Shown: in pieces, positions 49,620 to 59,046 of the stretch
How positions within the stretch are numbered: the stretch's first letter is position 1
Layout of the letters: every line of letters starts with the position of its first letter
NCBI RefSeq assembly: GCF_900090145.1
Contig: NZ_FMHI01000001.1
Coordinates: forward strand, 124,001-188,000
DNA length: 64,000 bases
Direction of reading: 5' to 3'
DNA from: Streptomyces sp. WMMB 322
Lineage (GTDB): Bacteria; Actinomycetota; Actinomycetes; Streptomycetales; Streptomycetaceae
Notes under the pieces: generated by a model
Told to the model about the DNA's origin: nothing
Seen by the model: the letters and a program-made list of their open reading frames with translations, nothing else
Databases searched by the model: none
Translations under genes and position numbers: made by a program

Positions 49620-51875
49620 ATGGCGCAGCAGAGCATCCGTATTCGCGGGGCGTGCACGCACAACCTGCGGCACCTGGACCTCGACGTGCCCCGTGGCCGG
49701 ATCGTGGTCTTCGTCGGTGTCTCCGGTTCGGGGAAGTCGTCGCTGGTCTTCGACACGATCGCCGCCGAGGCCGGCAGTCAGCTCAACGAGACCTATCCCT
49801 CCTGGGTCCGCAACCGCCTGCCGAAGTGGACCCGTCCCGAGGCCGCCCACATCGAAGGGCTCTCCCCGGCGGTGGTGATCGACCAGCGGCGGCTGGGCGG
49901 CAGCGCCCGGTCCACGGTCGGCACCGTCACCGACATCTGGACGTATCTGCGGCTTCTGTTCTCCCGGGTGGGCACTCCGCACGTCGGCGAGGCCGCCTGC
50001 TTCTCCTTCAACGACCCCGCCGGCATGTGCCCCACCTGCTCGGGCCTCGGCGAGGTCGTGGCCGGCGCCGTCGAACGCTTCCTCGACGCGGAAAGGTCGC
50101 TACGCGAGGGCGCCGTGCTGCTGCCCGGATTCGGCGTCGACGGGTACTGGTACTCCAACTTCGCCGACATCGGAGTCTTCCCGCTCGACAAGCCGATGCG
50201 CGAGTGGAGCCCGGAGGAGCGCGACGCGCTGCTGTACGGAGCCAGTGCCGCCGGAGCGGTGGCGAAGAGGCTCCCCGGGGACCACGAGGGCCTGGTCGGG
50301 CGGTTCGAGCGCATCTACCTGCGCGGCTCCGGCGACATGTCGCAGCGCAAGAAGCAGACGCTCACCGAGTTCACCCGCTGCGAGGTGTGCCCGGACTGCC
50401 GCGGGGACCGTCTGCGCAAGGAGAGCCGGAGCGCCACGGTGCTCGGCCGCACCATCGGTGAGATGGCGCGGATGGAGGCCGGCGAACTCGCGGAGCTGAT
50501 CAAGGGGGTGACCGGCGCGGGCGTCGCGCCGGTCGTGGAGGCGCTGGCGGACCGGCTCCGGGCCATGGTCACCATCGGGCTCGGATACCTCCACCTGGGC
50601 CGTGCCACCGCGACGCTCTCCGGGGGCGAGTCGCAGCGGATCAAGACCCTCCGGCACCTGGGCAGCAGTCTCACCGAGATGATCTACGTGTTCGACGAGC
50701 CCACCGTGGGGCTGCACCCCCACGACGTCTCCGCCATGACCGAGTTGCTGGGGCAACTGCGGGACAAGGGCAACTGCGTCCTGGTCGTCGAGCACGACCC
50801 GGCGGTCATGGCCGTCGCGGACCAGGTCGTCGAGATCGGGCCGGGCGCAGGCGAAGACGGGGGCACGCTGGTCCACCAGGGCACCTTCGACGGGCTGCGC
50901 CGGGGCCGGAGCGCCACGGCGGCCGCACTGAGGCGGCACCGGCGCATCAAGGAGGAGCCGCGCACGCCGCGGGGGCACATCACCGTGGCCGGCGCGACGC
51001 GCAACAACCTCAGGAGCGTGACGGCGGACATCCCCACCGGCGTGATGACCGTCCTCACCGGCGTGGCCGGCTCCGGGAAGAGCAGTCTGGCGGCCGAACT
51101 GTCCGACCAGCACGACGCCTTCGTCATCGACCAGAGGCCGGTCAGCACCAACCGCCGCTCGACGCCCGTCACTTACACCGGGATCGCCGGCCCCGTCCGC
51201 AGGCTCTTCGCGCGCCGCAACCACGTCGCCGCGGGCCTGTTCAGCGCCAACTCGCAGGGCGCCTGCCCGGACTGCAAGGGGCTCGGGGTCATCCGCACCG
51301 ACCTCGCCTTCATGGAGGAGCAGGAAACGGTCTGCGAGACCTGCCGGGGACGCCGCTTCTCGCCCGAGGTTCTGCAGTACACGGTGGACGGGCTGTCCAT
51401 CGCCGACATCGACGACCTCACCGTCAGCGAGGCCGTCCACCGGCTCCCGGACCCCGCGATCGTCACGGCGCTGCGCCATCTCGACGAGGTCGGGCTGGGG
51501 TATCTCCGCCTCGGCCAGCCGCTGACGGCTCTCTCCGGAGGCGAGTGCCAGCGCGTGAAGATCGCGAAGGAGCTGCGTGACTCGACCGTCCCGGCCCTCT
51601 ACGTTCTCGACGAGCCCACCACCGGCCTGCATCTGCGGGACGTCGACACCCTGCTCGGTCTCCTCGACGGGCTTGTCGACCGGGGGCACACCGTCGTGGT
51701 GATCGAGCACAACCTCGACGTCGTCCGGCGGGCCGACTGGATGCTCGACCTGGGCCCCGGCCCCGGCAGGCACGGCGGGCGGATCCTCTACCAGGGGCCC
51801 GTCGCCGGCATCACCGGGACGGCCACCGCCCAGGCGCTGCGCGAGGACGGCCCGGCGGCCCCGGCCGCCGGCTGA
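49620..51875 (+). CDS. UvrA-like ABC-class ATPase (DrrC-type)
   Basis: This 751-aa protein has two ABC cassettes as in UvrA: GVSGSGKSS (about 32-40) and GVAGSGKSS for Walker A, LSGGESQR and LSGGECQR signatures, and zinc-binding cysteine pairs (CPTCSGLG, CEVCPDCRG, CPDCKGLG, CETCRGRR). At 751 rather than about 950 residues it is the short class that lacks most of the UvrB-binding region. Relatives such as DrrC give resistance to DNA-binding drugs. TAGGGT lies 7 bp before the ATG, so the transcript may be leaderless. The divergent WYL gene is its likely regulator. Confidence 0.88.
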   Translation: MAQQSIRIRGACTHNLRHLDLDVPRGRIVVFVGVSGSGKSSLVFDTIAAEAGSQLNETYPSWVRNRLPKWTRPEAAHIEGLSPAVVIDQRRLGGSARSTVGTVTDIWTYLRLLFSRVGTPHVGEAACFSFNDPAGMCPTCSGLGEVVAGAVERFLDAERSLREGAVLLPGFGVDGYWYSNFADIGVFPLDKPMREWSPEERDALLYGASAAGAVAKRLPGDHEGLVGRFERIYLRGSGDMSQRKKQTLTEFTRCEVCPDCRGDRLRKESRSATVLGRTIGEMARMEAGELAELIKGVTGAGVAPVVEALADRLRAMVTIGLGYLHLGRATATLSGGESQRIKTLRHLGSSLTEMIYVFDEPTVGLHPHDVSAMTELLGQLRDKGNCVLVVEHDPAVMAVADQVVEIGPGAGEDGGTLVHQGTFDGLRRGRSATAAALRRHRRIKEEPRTPRGHITVAGATRNNLRSVTADIPTGVMTVLTGVAGSGKSSLAAELSDQHDAFVIDQRPVSTNRRSTPVTYTGIAGPVRRLFARRNHVAAGLFSANSQGACPDCKGLGVIRTDLAFMEEQETVCETCRGRRFSPEVLQYTVDGLSIADIDDLTVSEAVHRLPDPAIVTALRHLDEVGLGYLRLGQPLTALSGGECQRVKIAKELRDSTVPALYVLDEPTTGLHLRDVDTLLGLLDGLVDRGHTVVVIEHNLDVVRRADWMLDLGPGPGRHGGRILYQGPVAGITGTATAQALREDGPAAPAAG

Positions 51876-52129
51876 CGCCTGACGTCTATCGCCTGACGTC
51901 TGACGCCTTTCGCCTTCACCCGGGCCGCTTTCCCTGAGGGGGGTGCTTCAGCAGGGCAGGCGGTACGCGCGGTGCGGGAGGGCGGCGGAGGAGGCGCCGG
52001 GGAAGCGGTGCCTCCGGGCACGGAACGGGGGCCGCCGCGGGCGGCGCCGTCGCGTGCCCGCGGCCGCCGGGAGCGTGAGCGGTCCTCCGGACCGGCGGGG
52101 CGGGCTCTGCGGCGGACGGGGGCCGGCGG

Positions 52130-52465
52130 TCAGTGGGCCCGGGGCGCGTACATGATCACGGCTACGCCGGCGAGGCAGACGAGTGCGCCGGTCACGTCCC
52201 AGCGGTCCGGGCGGAAGCCGTCCGCGACCATGCCCCAGGCGAGCGATCCGGCGACGAAGACACCGCCGTAGGCGGCCAGGATGCGGCCGAAGTTGGCGTC
52301 GGGCTGAAGTGTGGCGACGAAGCCGTAGAGGCCGAGGGCGATCACTCCGGCGCCGATCCAGACCCATCCCTTGTGCTCACGGACGCCCTGCCAGACCAGC
52401 CACGCCCCTCCGATCTCGAAGAGTGCGGCCAGGGCGAAGAGGGCTACGGAGCGGGCGATGAGCAC
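52130..52465 (-). CDS. YnfA/UPF0060 family membrane protein
   Basis: This 111-aa protein has four membrane helices and the family features [12 protein letters not shown] and [20 protein letters not shown]. YnfA is related to small multidrug-resistance transporters. GTG 52,465 has AGGAGG 6 nt upstream. A decayed MerR gene lies upstream on the same strand, which would have controlled it. Confidence 0.88.
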   Translation of the reverse strand: MLIARSVALFALAALFEIGGAWLVWQGVREHKGWVWIGAGVIALGLYGFVATLQPDANFGRILAAYGGVFVAGSLAWGMVADGFRPDRWDVTGALVCLAGVAVIMYAPRAH

Positions 52466-52619
52466 GGGGTCCTCCTGCGACGGGAAAGGGTGCGGACGGC
52501 GGGATCGGGTGTGGGTGGCCGGACGGTTGGACGGTTCGGTGAGCAGGCGGGTGTCCTCAGCGGCTGCCCGGGCCTGCGGGTGCGGTCGCTGCCCGTCGAG
52601 CCGAATGCGGAGTCCGGAG

Positions 52620-52747
52620 GACGGGCGGCGCTGCTGCCGGGGCGCGGCGAGCGGGGCGACGTCCCCGGCAGCAGCGTGGACGCCGGGCCACCGGCGCGCC
52701 GGGACGCCGGGGCGTTCGGCGAGCTGGGAGATCCGCGTCGTGCTCAC
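52620..52747 (-). pseudogene. Decayed MerR-family regulator
   Basis: GTG 52,747 begins a clear MerR N-terminus ([20 protein letters not shown]). After this the sequence loses the normal pattern (TLRFYE and the wing cannot be read in one frame), and the frame runs on with low complexity up to the YnfA gene. No dimerisation domain or effector region is present. The gene is thus probably a frameshifted, decayed remnant. The end is approximate. Confidence 0.5.
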
Positions 52748-52762
52748 AGTGAGGACGCTAGA

Positions 52763-52782
52763 CCTTCGGTCCGGACCGGAGG
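52763..52782 (-). promoter_or_regulatory. MerR-type operator
   Basis: CCTTCGGTCCGGACCGGAGG is a near-perfect palindrome, one mismatch pair, 15 bp before the MerR remnant's start. Such sites sit between long-spaced -35 and -10 boxes in MerR promoters. The site seems better kept than the gene. Confidence 0.55.
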
Positions 52783-52862
52783 GGGCCGGATCGTTGCGGC
52801 CGCCCGTCCACAGTCCCTCGCGGCCGGCCGGTTCGGGTGCACGGACGTCAACGGCCCCTGTC

Positions 52863-53174
52863 TCAGGGCAACTTCGGGTGGCAGGCGTCGCAGGGTTCCA
52901 CGCGCCGGCCCTGTTTGCGGCGCTGGGCCTGGACGGTCCGGGCGTCGAGGGGGTCGCCGGTGGCGAGCATGCAGTCCGCGCGGTGCAGGATGCCGACGCG
53001 GATCTCACCGACGCGGGCGCGGCGCCACTGGATGGACCAGCCGGCGCGGGGAGGGGAGGGTTCGGGTGTGCCGTTCTCCGCCCGTTCGATGGCGCGCTGC
53101 ACGGCGGCGAGCTGGGTGAGCAGGTACCGCTCGATGATGCGGAGGCGTGGCACATCGCGCGGGTACTCGGGCAT
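52863..53174 (-). CDS. DUF6233-like protein
   Basis: This 103-aa protein reads [20 protein letters not shown] at the N-terminus, then [27 protein letters not shown] and CDACHPKLP at the end. The order of helix, HRADC and CxxC matches DUF6233, common in Streptomyces. Three cysteines and histidines may bind zinc. Function is unknown. ATG 53,174 is the start. Confidence 0.7.
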   Translation of the reverse strand: MPEYPRDVPRLRIIERYLLTQLAAVQRAIERAENGTPEPSPPRAGWSIQWRRARVGEIRVGILHRADCMLATGDPLDARTVQAQRRKQGRRVEPCDACHPKLP

Positions 53175-53462
53175 GTGTTCGATCGTAGCGGGGTCGATCT
53201 GCCCGGCTCACCACCGCCCGCCCGGACCGCTGCTCCGGGGGACGCCGGCCGGGAGACCGGCTCTTCGCCCGCAGGTCTGCCCGCGCTCCGGTGTTGCTGA
53301 TTGGATCGACGGCAGCGGCAGGCGGCGTTGCGGCGTCGGCGGCCGCGGAGGAGAGGGCGCTGTTTCTGCGGAGTCGACGGGGAGTCCGCAGGGGTGCCGC
53401 ACCTGGACCCCTGCCCGGGTGCCGTCCCGGAAGCGCGCCCGCCGCCGAGAACCGAAAGAGGC

Positions 53463-54311
53463 ATGGCCGTGACACTGCACGACCCACAGCAGCAATCCGA
53501 CGCCCCCGACAGCCGAGAGCCCGCCGCAGCGGTGCGGGTGAGAGGGCTGTGGAAGCGGTTCGGCGGGCAGGTCGCCGTCCAGGGGATCGACCTCGACCTG
53601 CCGGCGGGGAGATTCGTGGGTCTGGTCGGTCCGAACGGCGCGGGCAAGACCACCACCCTGTCCATGATCACGGGGCTGCTGCGTCCCGATGCCGGCACCG
53701 TCGAGGTCGGCGGGCGCGACGTGTGGCGTGACCCCGTCGACGTCAAGTCCCGGATCGGGGTGCTGCCCGAGGGGCTGCGCCTGTTCGAGAGGCTTTCCGG
53801 GCGCGAGCTGCTGACCCATCTCGGCGCCCTGCGCGGCTTCCCCCGCGACGAGGTCGACCGGCGCACGACGCAGTTGCTGGAGACGCTCGACCTCGTGGGC
53901 TCTCAGCACAAGCTGATCATCGACTACTCCACCGGCATGCGGAAGAAGATCGGACTGGCCGCCGCGCTGCTGCACAACCCCGAAGTGCTCTTCCTGGACG
54001 AGCCGTTCGAGGGCGTCGACCCGGTTTCCGCCGAAACCATCCGGGGCGTGCTGGAGCGCTACACCGGCTCCGGCGCGACGGTCGTCTTCTCCAGCCACGT
54101 CATGGAACTGGTGGAGTCGCTGTGCGACTGGGTCGCCGTGATGGCCGTGGGCAGCATCCGGGCGCACGGGCCGCTCGCGGAGGTACGGGGGTCGGCGGGC
54201 TCGCTGCACGAGGCGTTCCTGCACCTCGTCGGGGCGCACGAACGTGCCGCCGCGGGGGACGGCCTCGACTGGCTGGGTGGCGGAAGCGGCCGCGGGGACG
54301 GTGCCGAGTGA
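53463..54311 (+). CDS. ABC transporter ATPase
   Basis: This 282-aa ATPase has Walker [11 protein letters not shown] (about 58-67), signature YSTGMRKK, Walker B VLFLDEP and SSH switch, as in ABC-2 type exporters. The C-terminal 40 residues are Gly/Ala-rich. ATG 53,463 has GAAAGAG just upstream. The permease gene overlaps its stop (GTGA). The substrate is unknown. 53,175-53,462 holds only its promoter and shows no gene. Confidence 0.9.
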   Translation: MAVTLHDPQQQSDAPDSREPAAAVRVRGLWKRFGGQVAVQGIDLDLPAGRFVGLVGPNGAGKTTTLSMITGLLRPDAGTVEVGGRDVWRDPVDVKSRIGVLPEGLRLFERLSGRELLTHLGALRGFPRDEVDRRTTQLLETLDLVGSQHKLIIDYSTGMRKKIGLAAALLHNPEVLFLDEPFEGVDPVSAETIRGVLERYTGSGATVVFSSHVMELVESLCDWVAVMAVGSIRAHGPLAEVRGSAGSLHEAFLHLVGAHERAAAGDGLDWLGGGSGRGDGAE

Positions 54312-55990
54312 GCGCCCGGCAGCCCGCCACCCAGCAGCCGGCCACCCGGCAGCCCGCCGCTCCGCCCTCCGTCACGTCGCGGTCCGCCGCCCCGCCGTCG
54401 GTCACATGGACGTTCACACGGCTGAAGCTGTCCCTGCTCCGGAACGGGCTGCGCGGGTCATCGGGCCGCACCGTCGCCTTCGTTCTCTCCGTCGTGCTCG
54501 TACTGCTGCTCGGCACCGGGCAGTTGCTGGGGATGGTCCTGCTGCGCGGCAGTGAGCACGCCGCGGCCGCCGTCGTGCCGCTGGCCGCCCTGATGGCGCT
54601 CGGCTGGGCGGTGATGCCGGTCTTCTTCCCCGGCGGCGACGAGACCCTCGACCCGACGCGGCTGGTGATGCTGCCGCTGCGGGCCCGCCGGCTCATGCCG
54701 GGCCTGCTGGCCGCCTCCCTGGTCGGGATCGGCCCGCTGTTCACGGTCCTTGTCGTGGCCGGCGCGGTCGTCGCCCTCGCACACGGTGTCGCGGGGACGG
54801 CGGCCGCGGTGCTCGCCCTTCCGCTGGCCGTTCTCGTGTGCCTGGCGCTGGCGCGGGCGGTGGCCGCCGTGAACGTCCGCCTGCTCACCAGCAGGCGCGG
54901 CCGGGACCTGGCGCTGCTGAGCGGCCTGGTCATCGCTGTGGGAATCCAGCTGCTCAACCTGGGCTTCCAGCGGCTGAACGAAGCCGGCGGACTCGCGGCT
55001 CTCGAACCCGTCGCAGGCGTGCTCGCCTGGGTTCCGCCCGCCTCGGCCGTGGCGGCCGTCCAGTCGGCGAGTGACGGTGCCCACGGCTCCGCGTCGGCCC
55101 AAGTCGCCCTGTCCGCCGCCGCGTTGGCGGTACTGCTGTGGTGGTGGCACCGCAGCCTGGAACGGCTGATGACCTCGCCCGACGCCTCGACCGTCCAGGC
55201 CGCCACAGCACCGGAGAAGACCCGCGGACGCGCCGGCGGCACGGGCCTCGCGGGGCTCCTGCCCCCGGGCCGCACCGGCGCGGTGATGCTGCGCAGCCTG
55301 CGCTACGTCTGGCGGGACCCGAAGACGAAAGTGGGCTGGGCGTCGTCGCTCGGTGTAGGCGTGTTGCTGCCGGTCGTCTTCGCGGCGCAGGGCAACGGAA
55401 GTGCGTACAACGCCTGCTGGGTGGCGGGGCTGCTCGGCGTCCAGATGTACAACCAGTTCGGGCAGGACTACTCGGGCTTCTGGCTCGTGGCCTCGACGAT
55501 CTCCTCCGCGCGCGAAGCGTACGTCGAGATGCGCGGCCGGATGCTGGCCATCGCGCTGATCGCGGTGCCCTACGTCGCGGCTGTCGCGGTGGTCTGCTCC
55601 GCGTTCCTGGGGGAGTGGCGGAAGATCCCCGAAGTGCTCGGTCTGGCGCTGGGGTTGCTCGGTGTCCTGCTCGCCACCGGCGTCTTCACCTCGTACCGCT
55701 TCCCGTACTCCATTCCGCAGGACAGCGGCTACAAGAACGTCGCGCCCGGTCAGGGGTCACTCGCCTACCTCAGCATCTTCGGCGGCATGGTCATCGGTGT
55801 CCTGCTGTGCTCGCCGCTGGTCGCGCTGACGGTCTGGCTGCACCTGTCCGGGGGGCATGCGTGGCTGTGGACCGTGCTGCCCGCGGGACTTCTCTACGGG
55901 ATCGCCGCGCCTGCCCTCGTCCTGCGGTTCGCAGCACCGCGGGTGGCATCCCGTCTCCCGGAGATCCTCACGGCCGTCAGCCGGGGCTGA
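54308..55990 (+). CDS. ABC transporter permease
   Basis: This 560-aa protein has an Ala/Gln/Pro-rich tail (1-35) and then about 12 membrane segments in two groups, separated by a cytoplasmic loop (about 280-320). GTG 54,308 overlaps the ATPase stop. No specific substrate can be read. Confidence 0.85.
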   Translation: MSARQPATQQPATRQPAAPPSVTSRSAAPPSVTWTFTRLKLSLLRNGLRGSSGRTVAFVLSVVLVLLLGTGQLLGMVLLRGSEHAAAAVVPLAALMALGWAVMPVFFPGGDETLDPTRLVMLPLRARRLMPGLLAASLVGIGPLFTVLVVAGAVVALAHGVAGTAAAVLALPLAVLVCLALARAVAAVNVRLLTSRRGRDLALLSGLVIAVGIQLLNLGFQRLNEAGGLAALEPVAGVLAWVPPASAVAAVQSASDGAHGSASAQVALSAAALAVLLWWWHRSLERLMTSPDASTVQAATAPEKTRGRAGGTGLAGLLPPGRTGAVMLRSLRYVWRDPKTKVGWASSLGVGVLLPVVFAAQGNGSAYNACWVAGLLGVQMYNQFGQDYSGFWLVASTISSAREAYVEMRGRMLAIALIAVPYVAAVAVVCSAFLGEWRKIPEVLGLALGLLGVLLATGVFTSYRFPYSIPQDSGYKNVAPGQGSLAYLSIFGGMVIGVLLCSPLVALTVWLHLSGGHAWLWTVLPAGLLYGIAAPALVLRFAAPRVASRLPEILTAVSRG

Positions 55991-56006
55991 GTCACCGGTC
56001 GACGTC

Positions 56007-56041
56007 CCGGGGCCGGGGCCCGGTCGACGTCCCGGCCCCGG
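56007..56041. terminator. Bidirectional hairpin terminator
   Basis: CCGGGGCCGGG (56,007-56,017) and CCCGGCCCCGG (56,031-56,041) are perfect 11-bp arms with a 13-base loop between the convergent permease and FG-GAP genes. It includes a GTCGACGTCCCGG direct repeat (55,998-56,010 and 56,023-56,035). Confidence 0.65.
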
Positions 56042-56111
56042 CTGTTGCGGCTGTCCCGGCCGGGCCGGCGGGTCCGGGGTCCGGACCGGCCCGCGCCCGG
56101 CCGGGACGCGC

Positions 56112-57632
56112 TCAGCGCAGGAAGCTGCCGAAGAGCGCCTTGGTCACGGGCCCTCCGACGTCGCCGGGGCCGAACGCCGCCGCGCCCTCGGTCGTCAGGC
56201 CCGCGCCCGTGCCGCGCAGCGACCAGTCGGCTCCGGCCGAGGCGTTCTCCTTGGCCGAGGAGACGTTCAGGTCGCGGTGGCCGTCGCCGTCGACGTCCTT
56301 GAGGGAGCACGCCGCCCCGAACTCGTCGCCCGTCTCGGCGACCCCGGGCACGCCCGCGGTGTTCTGGTGGACGACCTGGCTGCCGGTGCCGGTGACGCCG
56401 GAGGAGCTGCCGTGCAGCAGCGCGACCGACCCGGCGTCCGTCAGCCCGCCGAAGTCCTCCCCGCTGATGCCGAGGGCGACCTCCGCACGGCCGTCACCCG
56501 TGACGTCGGCGACGGAGACGCAGGAGCCGAGGCGGTCGCCGTCCTCCTGCGCGCCGTAGAAGCCGGGCAGGCTCTGGTCGAAGGACTGCGTGCGGTCGCC
56601 GGACGGGCCCGAGGGCGAGCCGAAGACGACGGTGACCTTCTGGCCCGCGCCGCTGCTGCCGAGCACGACGTCGTCGTGCCCGTCGCCGTCCACGTCTCCG
56701 ACGTCCGTGTCGCTCTCGTCGCCGACGGACCCGATCCCGCCCACGGCGCCCGTCGTGAAGCCGGCCTTGCCGCCGAGCAGGATGTGGTTCCCCCACACAC
56801 CGTCGCCCTCGTACTGCCAGATCACGATGTCCTGACGGTCGTCGCCGTTGACGTCGCCGACGGCCTTGGCCGTGACGGGACCGCTGATGGAGGAGGGCCC
56901 GTCCACGCACGAGTCGTCCTCCGCGCAGCCCGGGCCGTCGTCGCCGTAGCCCCACCACTCGGAGCGGTCCATGAAGTCGAGGCGTTCGGCCGGCGAACCG
57001 TCGCGGGATATCGGGCCCTTGAACAGCGCACCCGGCTGCGTCACCGGGTCGTCGCCCCCGAGGTCGCCGTCGCCGAACAGCGCCAGGTCGGTCGTGCCGT
57101 CGCCGTCGAAGTCGCCGGCCTGCGGCGTCCACCCGTACCCGTCCAGCGCGGTGCCCCCGCTCGGGCCGGAGGGCGAGCCCCACAGGATCACTCCGCCCGA
57201 GGAGGCGTCGTCGGAGCCGATGACGAGGTCGCCGTAGCCGTCGCCGTCCAGGTCACCCGTGGCGAAGGTCTTGCCGAACTGCTGCCCGGCGGCGGCCGGC
57301 CCGGGCACGCCGCTCGTGGAACGGCTCACCAGCTTCTTGCGGGACGGGTCGAGCCCGTCCGCCGAGCCGTACGTCACAGCCACGTAGCCCGCCCGGGCCT
57401 TGCCGGAGACCGTGCCTCCCGGGGCGCCGGTGACCAGGTCCGCGTGACCGTCGCCGTTGAGGTCCTCCGCGGGGGACGCGGCCTCGGCCGGTGCGGCGTG
57501 CGCTTCCCCCGGGGTGAGCGTCCAGGCCGTCAGGCCCCCCGCCGCCAGCAGCGCGGCGGCCAGCGGGGCGGCGGCGCGCGCCGCCCGTCTTCCACGGGTG
57601 CCGGTGACGTCGGGGCGTCTCATGGGTGTCAT
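56112..57632 (-). CDS. Secreted FG-GAP repeat (beta-propeller) protein
   Basis: This 506-aa protein has a signal peptide (about 15-45, ending TPGEAHA) and at least six FG-GAP/VCBS-type repeats with Ca-binding DxDGDG loops (DLNGDGHADLV, DLDGDGYGDLV, DFDGDGTTDLA, DVNGDDRQDIV, DVDGDGHDDVV, DVDGDGHRDLN). These give an integrin-alpha-like propeller. ATG 57,632 follows GGAGGAC. It is probably a cell-surface or secreted binding protein. No enzymatic motif is visible. Confidence 0.88.
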   Translation of the reverse strand: MTPMRRPDVTGTRGRRAARAAAPLAAALLAAGGLTAWTLTPGEAHAAPAEAASPAEDLNGDGHADLVTGAPGGTVSGKARAGYVAVTYGSADGLDPSRKKLVSRSTSGVPGPAAAGQQFGKTFATGDLDGDGYGDLVIGSDDASSGGVILWGSPSGPSGGTALDGYGWTPQAGDFDGDGTTDLALFGDGDLGGDDPVTQPGALFKGPISRDGSPAERLDFMDRSEWWGYGDDGPGCAEDDSCVDGPSSISGPVTAKAVGDVNGDDRQDIVIWQYEGDGVWGNHILLGGKAGFTTGAVGGIGSVGDESDTDVGDVDGDGHDDVVLGSSGAGQKVTVVFGSPSGPSGDRTQSFDQSLPGFYGAQEDGDRLGSCVSVADVTGDGRAEVALGISGEDFGGLTDAGSVALLHGSSSGVTGTGSQVVHQNTAGVPGVAETGDEFGAACSLKDVDGDGHRDLNVSSAKENASAGADWSLRGTGAGLTTEGAAAFGPGDVGGPVTKALFGSFLR

Positions 57633-57792
57633 TCGGAAGTCCTCCAATAGTCCAGTCCATTCGCATCAGAAGACACCCGGGGCTCCGGGACGGTTGCACG
57701 CGCCGGCCACCGGAGTGCGGACGACCGTGCTGCGGGCGGCCGCGTGCCGCCGTCCCGTCGCATGCGGGGGCGGGCATGCGAGAAAGCTCTAC

Positions 57793-57802
57793 GAAAGGTT
57801 TC
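57793..57802 (+). promoter_or_regulatory. Candidate LacI operator in its own promoter
   Basis: GAAAGGTTTC lies 60 bp before the LacI-family gene. It is a near match, with one extra central base, to the GAAAGTTTC sites before the glycosidase and transporter genes. Confidence 0.45.
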
Positions 57803-57861
57803 CAGCGTCTCGGTTAGGGTGACGGCGAGCAGAAGCATCGGGGTCACAGGAGGTCCGTAAC

Positions 57862-58920
57862 GTGGCCGCACCGCACACGGCAGGCGAGCGCGCGGAACGG
57901 GGACGCGGCCGCGGGGAACGCGTCACCATCAGCGACATCGCCCGCGAAGCAGGGGTCTCGGTCCCCACCGTCTCCAAGGTGCTCAACGGGCACGCGCACG
58001 TGGCCGCCGGTACGCGGAGCAAGGTCGAACGGCTGCTCGCCAAGCACCAGTACGCGCGCCGCACCAAGCGCCGCGAGGGTCAGGCGCGGCTCGTCGACCT
58101 CGTCTTCAACAACCTCGACAGCGAATGGTCGGTGGAGATCATCCGCGGTGTCGAGGGTGTCGCCCACGAGTCCGGACTCGGCACCGTCGTCTCCGCCATC
58201 CACGGGGAGACCACCGAGGAACGGCGGTGGCTGGACAACCTCACCGCGCGCTGGTCGGACGGGATCATCCTCGCCGTCACCGCACTCGGGCCCGCCCACG
58301 CCGAACAGATCCGCGCGCTCGGCATCCCCATGGTCATCATCGACCCGGTCGGCCAGCCGGACCCCCATGTGGCCTCCGTCGGCGCGACCAACTGGAACGG
58401 CGCGCTCACCGCCACCGAGCATCTGATCTCGCTGGGCCACGAGCGCATCGGACTCATCGGCGGCAGGCCGGAGTTGCAGTGCAGCCGTGCGCGGCTGGAC
58501 GGCTACCGCTCGGCCCTGCAGGCGGCGGGCCTCCCCGTGGACGACGCGCTCGTCGCGGAGGGCGACTTCTACGCGCCGCGCGGCGAGCAGGCGGCACGCG
58601 AACTGCTCTCCCTGCCGGATCCGCCCACCGCCGTCTTCGCGGGCAACGACCAGCAGGCGCTGGGCGTTTACCGCACGGCCGGACGCCTCGGTCTGCGCGT
58701 TCCGCAGGACCTGAGCGTGGTCGGGTTCGACGACCTGCCCGCGGCCGGGCTCTCCTCACCGCCGCTGACGACCATCCGGCAGCCCGTGGCGCAGATGGCG
58801 GCGCAGGCGATGCGGATGCTGCTGCGCTACCTGGAGACGGGCTCCTTCGACACGCGCCGGCTGGAGCTGGCCACGGAGCTGGTCGTACGCGACAGCACGG
58901 CTCCTCCCCGGCGGAACTGA
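57862..58920 (+). CDS. LacI-family transcriptional regulator
   Basis: This 352-aa protein has an N-terminal LacI HTH (VTISDIAREAGVSVPTVSKV, then the hinge) preceded by 21 extra residues. The periplasmic-binding-protein-like sugar domain follows (FAGNDQQALGVYR and VVGFDDLP). GTG 57,862 has AGGAGG 8 nt upstream. It lies next to a GH3 enzyme and sugar transporter with related operator-like sites, so it is probably their sugar-responsive repressor. The layout resembles bxl loci, where BxlR binds CGAA-N-TTCG-like sites (from memory). Confidence 0.9.
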   Translation: MAAPHTAGERAERGRGRGERVTISDIAREAGVSVPTVSKVLNGHAHVAAGTRSKVERLLAKHQYARRTKRREGQARLVDLVFNNLDSEWSVEIIRGVEGVAHESGLGTVVSAIHGETTEERRWLDNLTARWSDGIILAVTALGPAHAEQIRALGIPMVIIDPVGQPDPHVASVGATNWNGALTATEHLISLGHERIGLIGGRPELQCSRARLDGYRSALQAAGLPVDDALVAEGDFYAPRGEQAARELLSLPDPPTAVFAGNDQQALGVYRTAGRLGLRVPQDLSVVGFDDLPAAGLSSPPLTTIRQPVAQMAAQAMRMLLRYLETGSFDTRRLELATELVVRDSTAPPRRN

Positions 58921-59046
58921 CGCACGGGCGACGACCGGCCACCGGACGGGCCGGCCGGCCGGACCGCCGACCCCCGAACCGGCGAACCGCCGGAAGGCCG
59001 GCCGGGACCGCCGGCCGAACCGCAGGACCGGCCGACCGGCCCCGGA

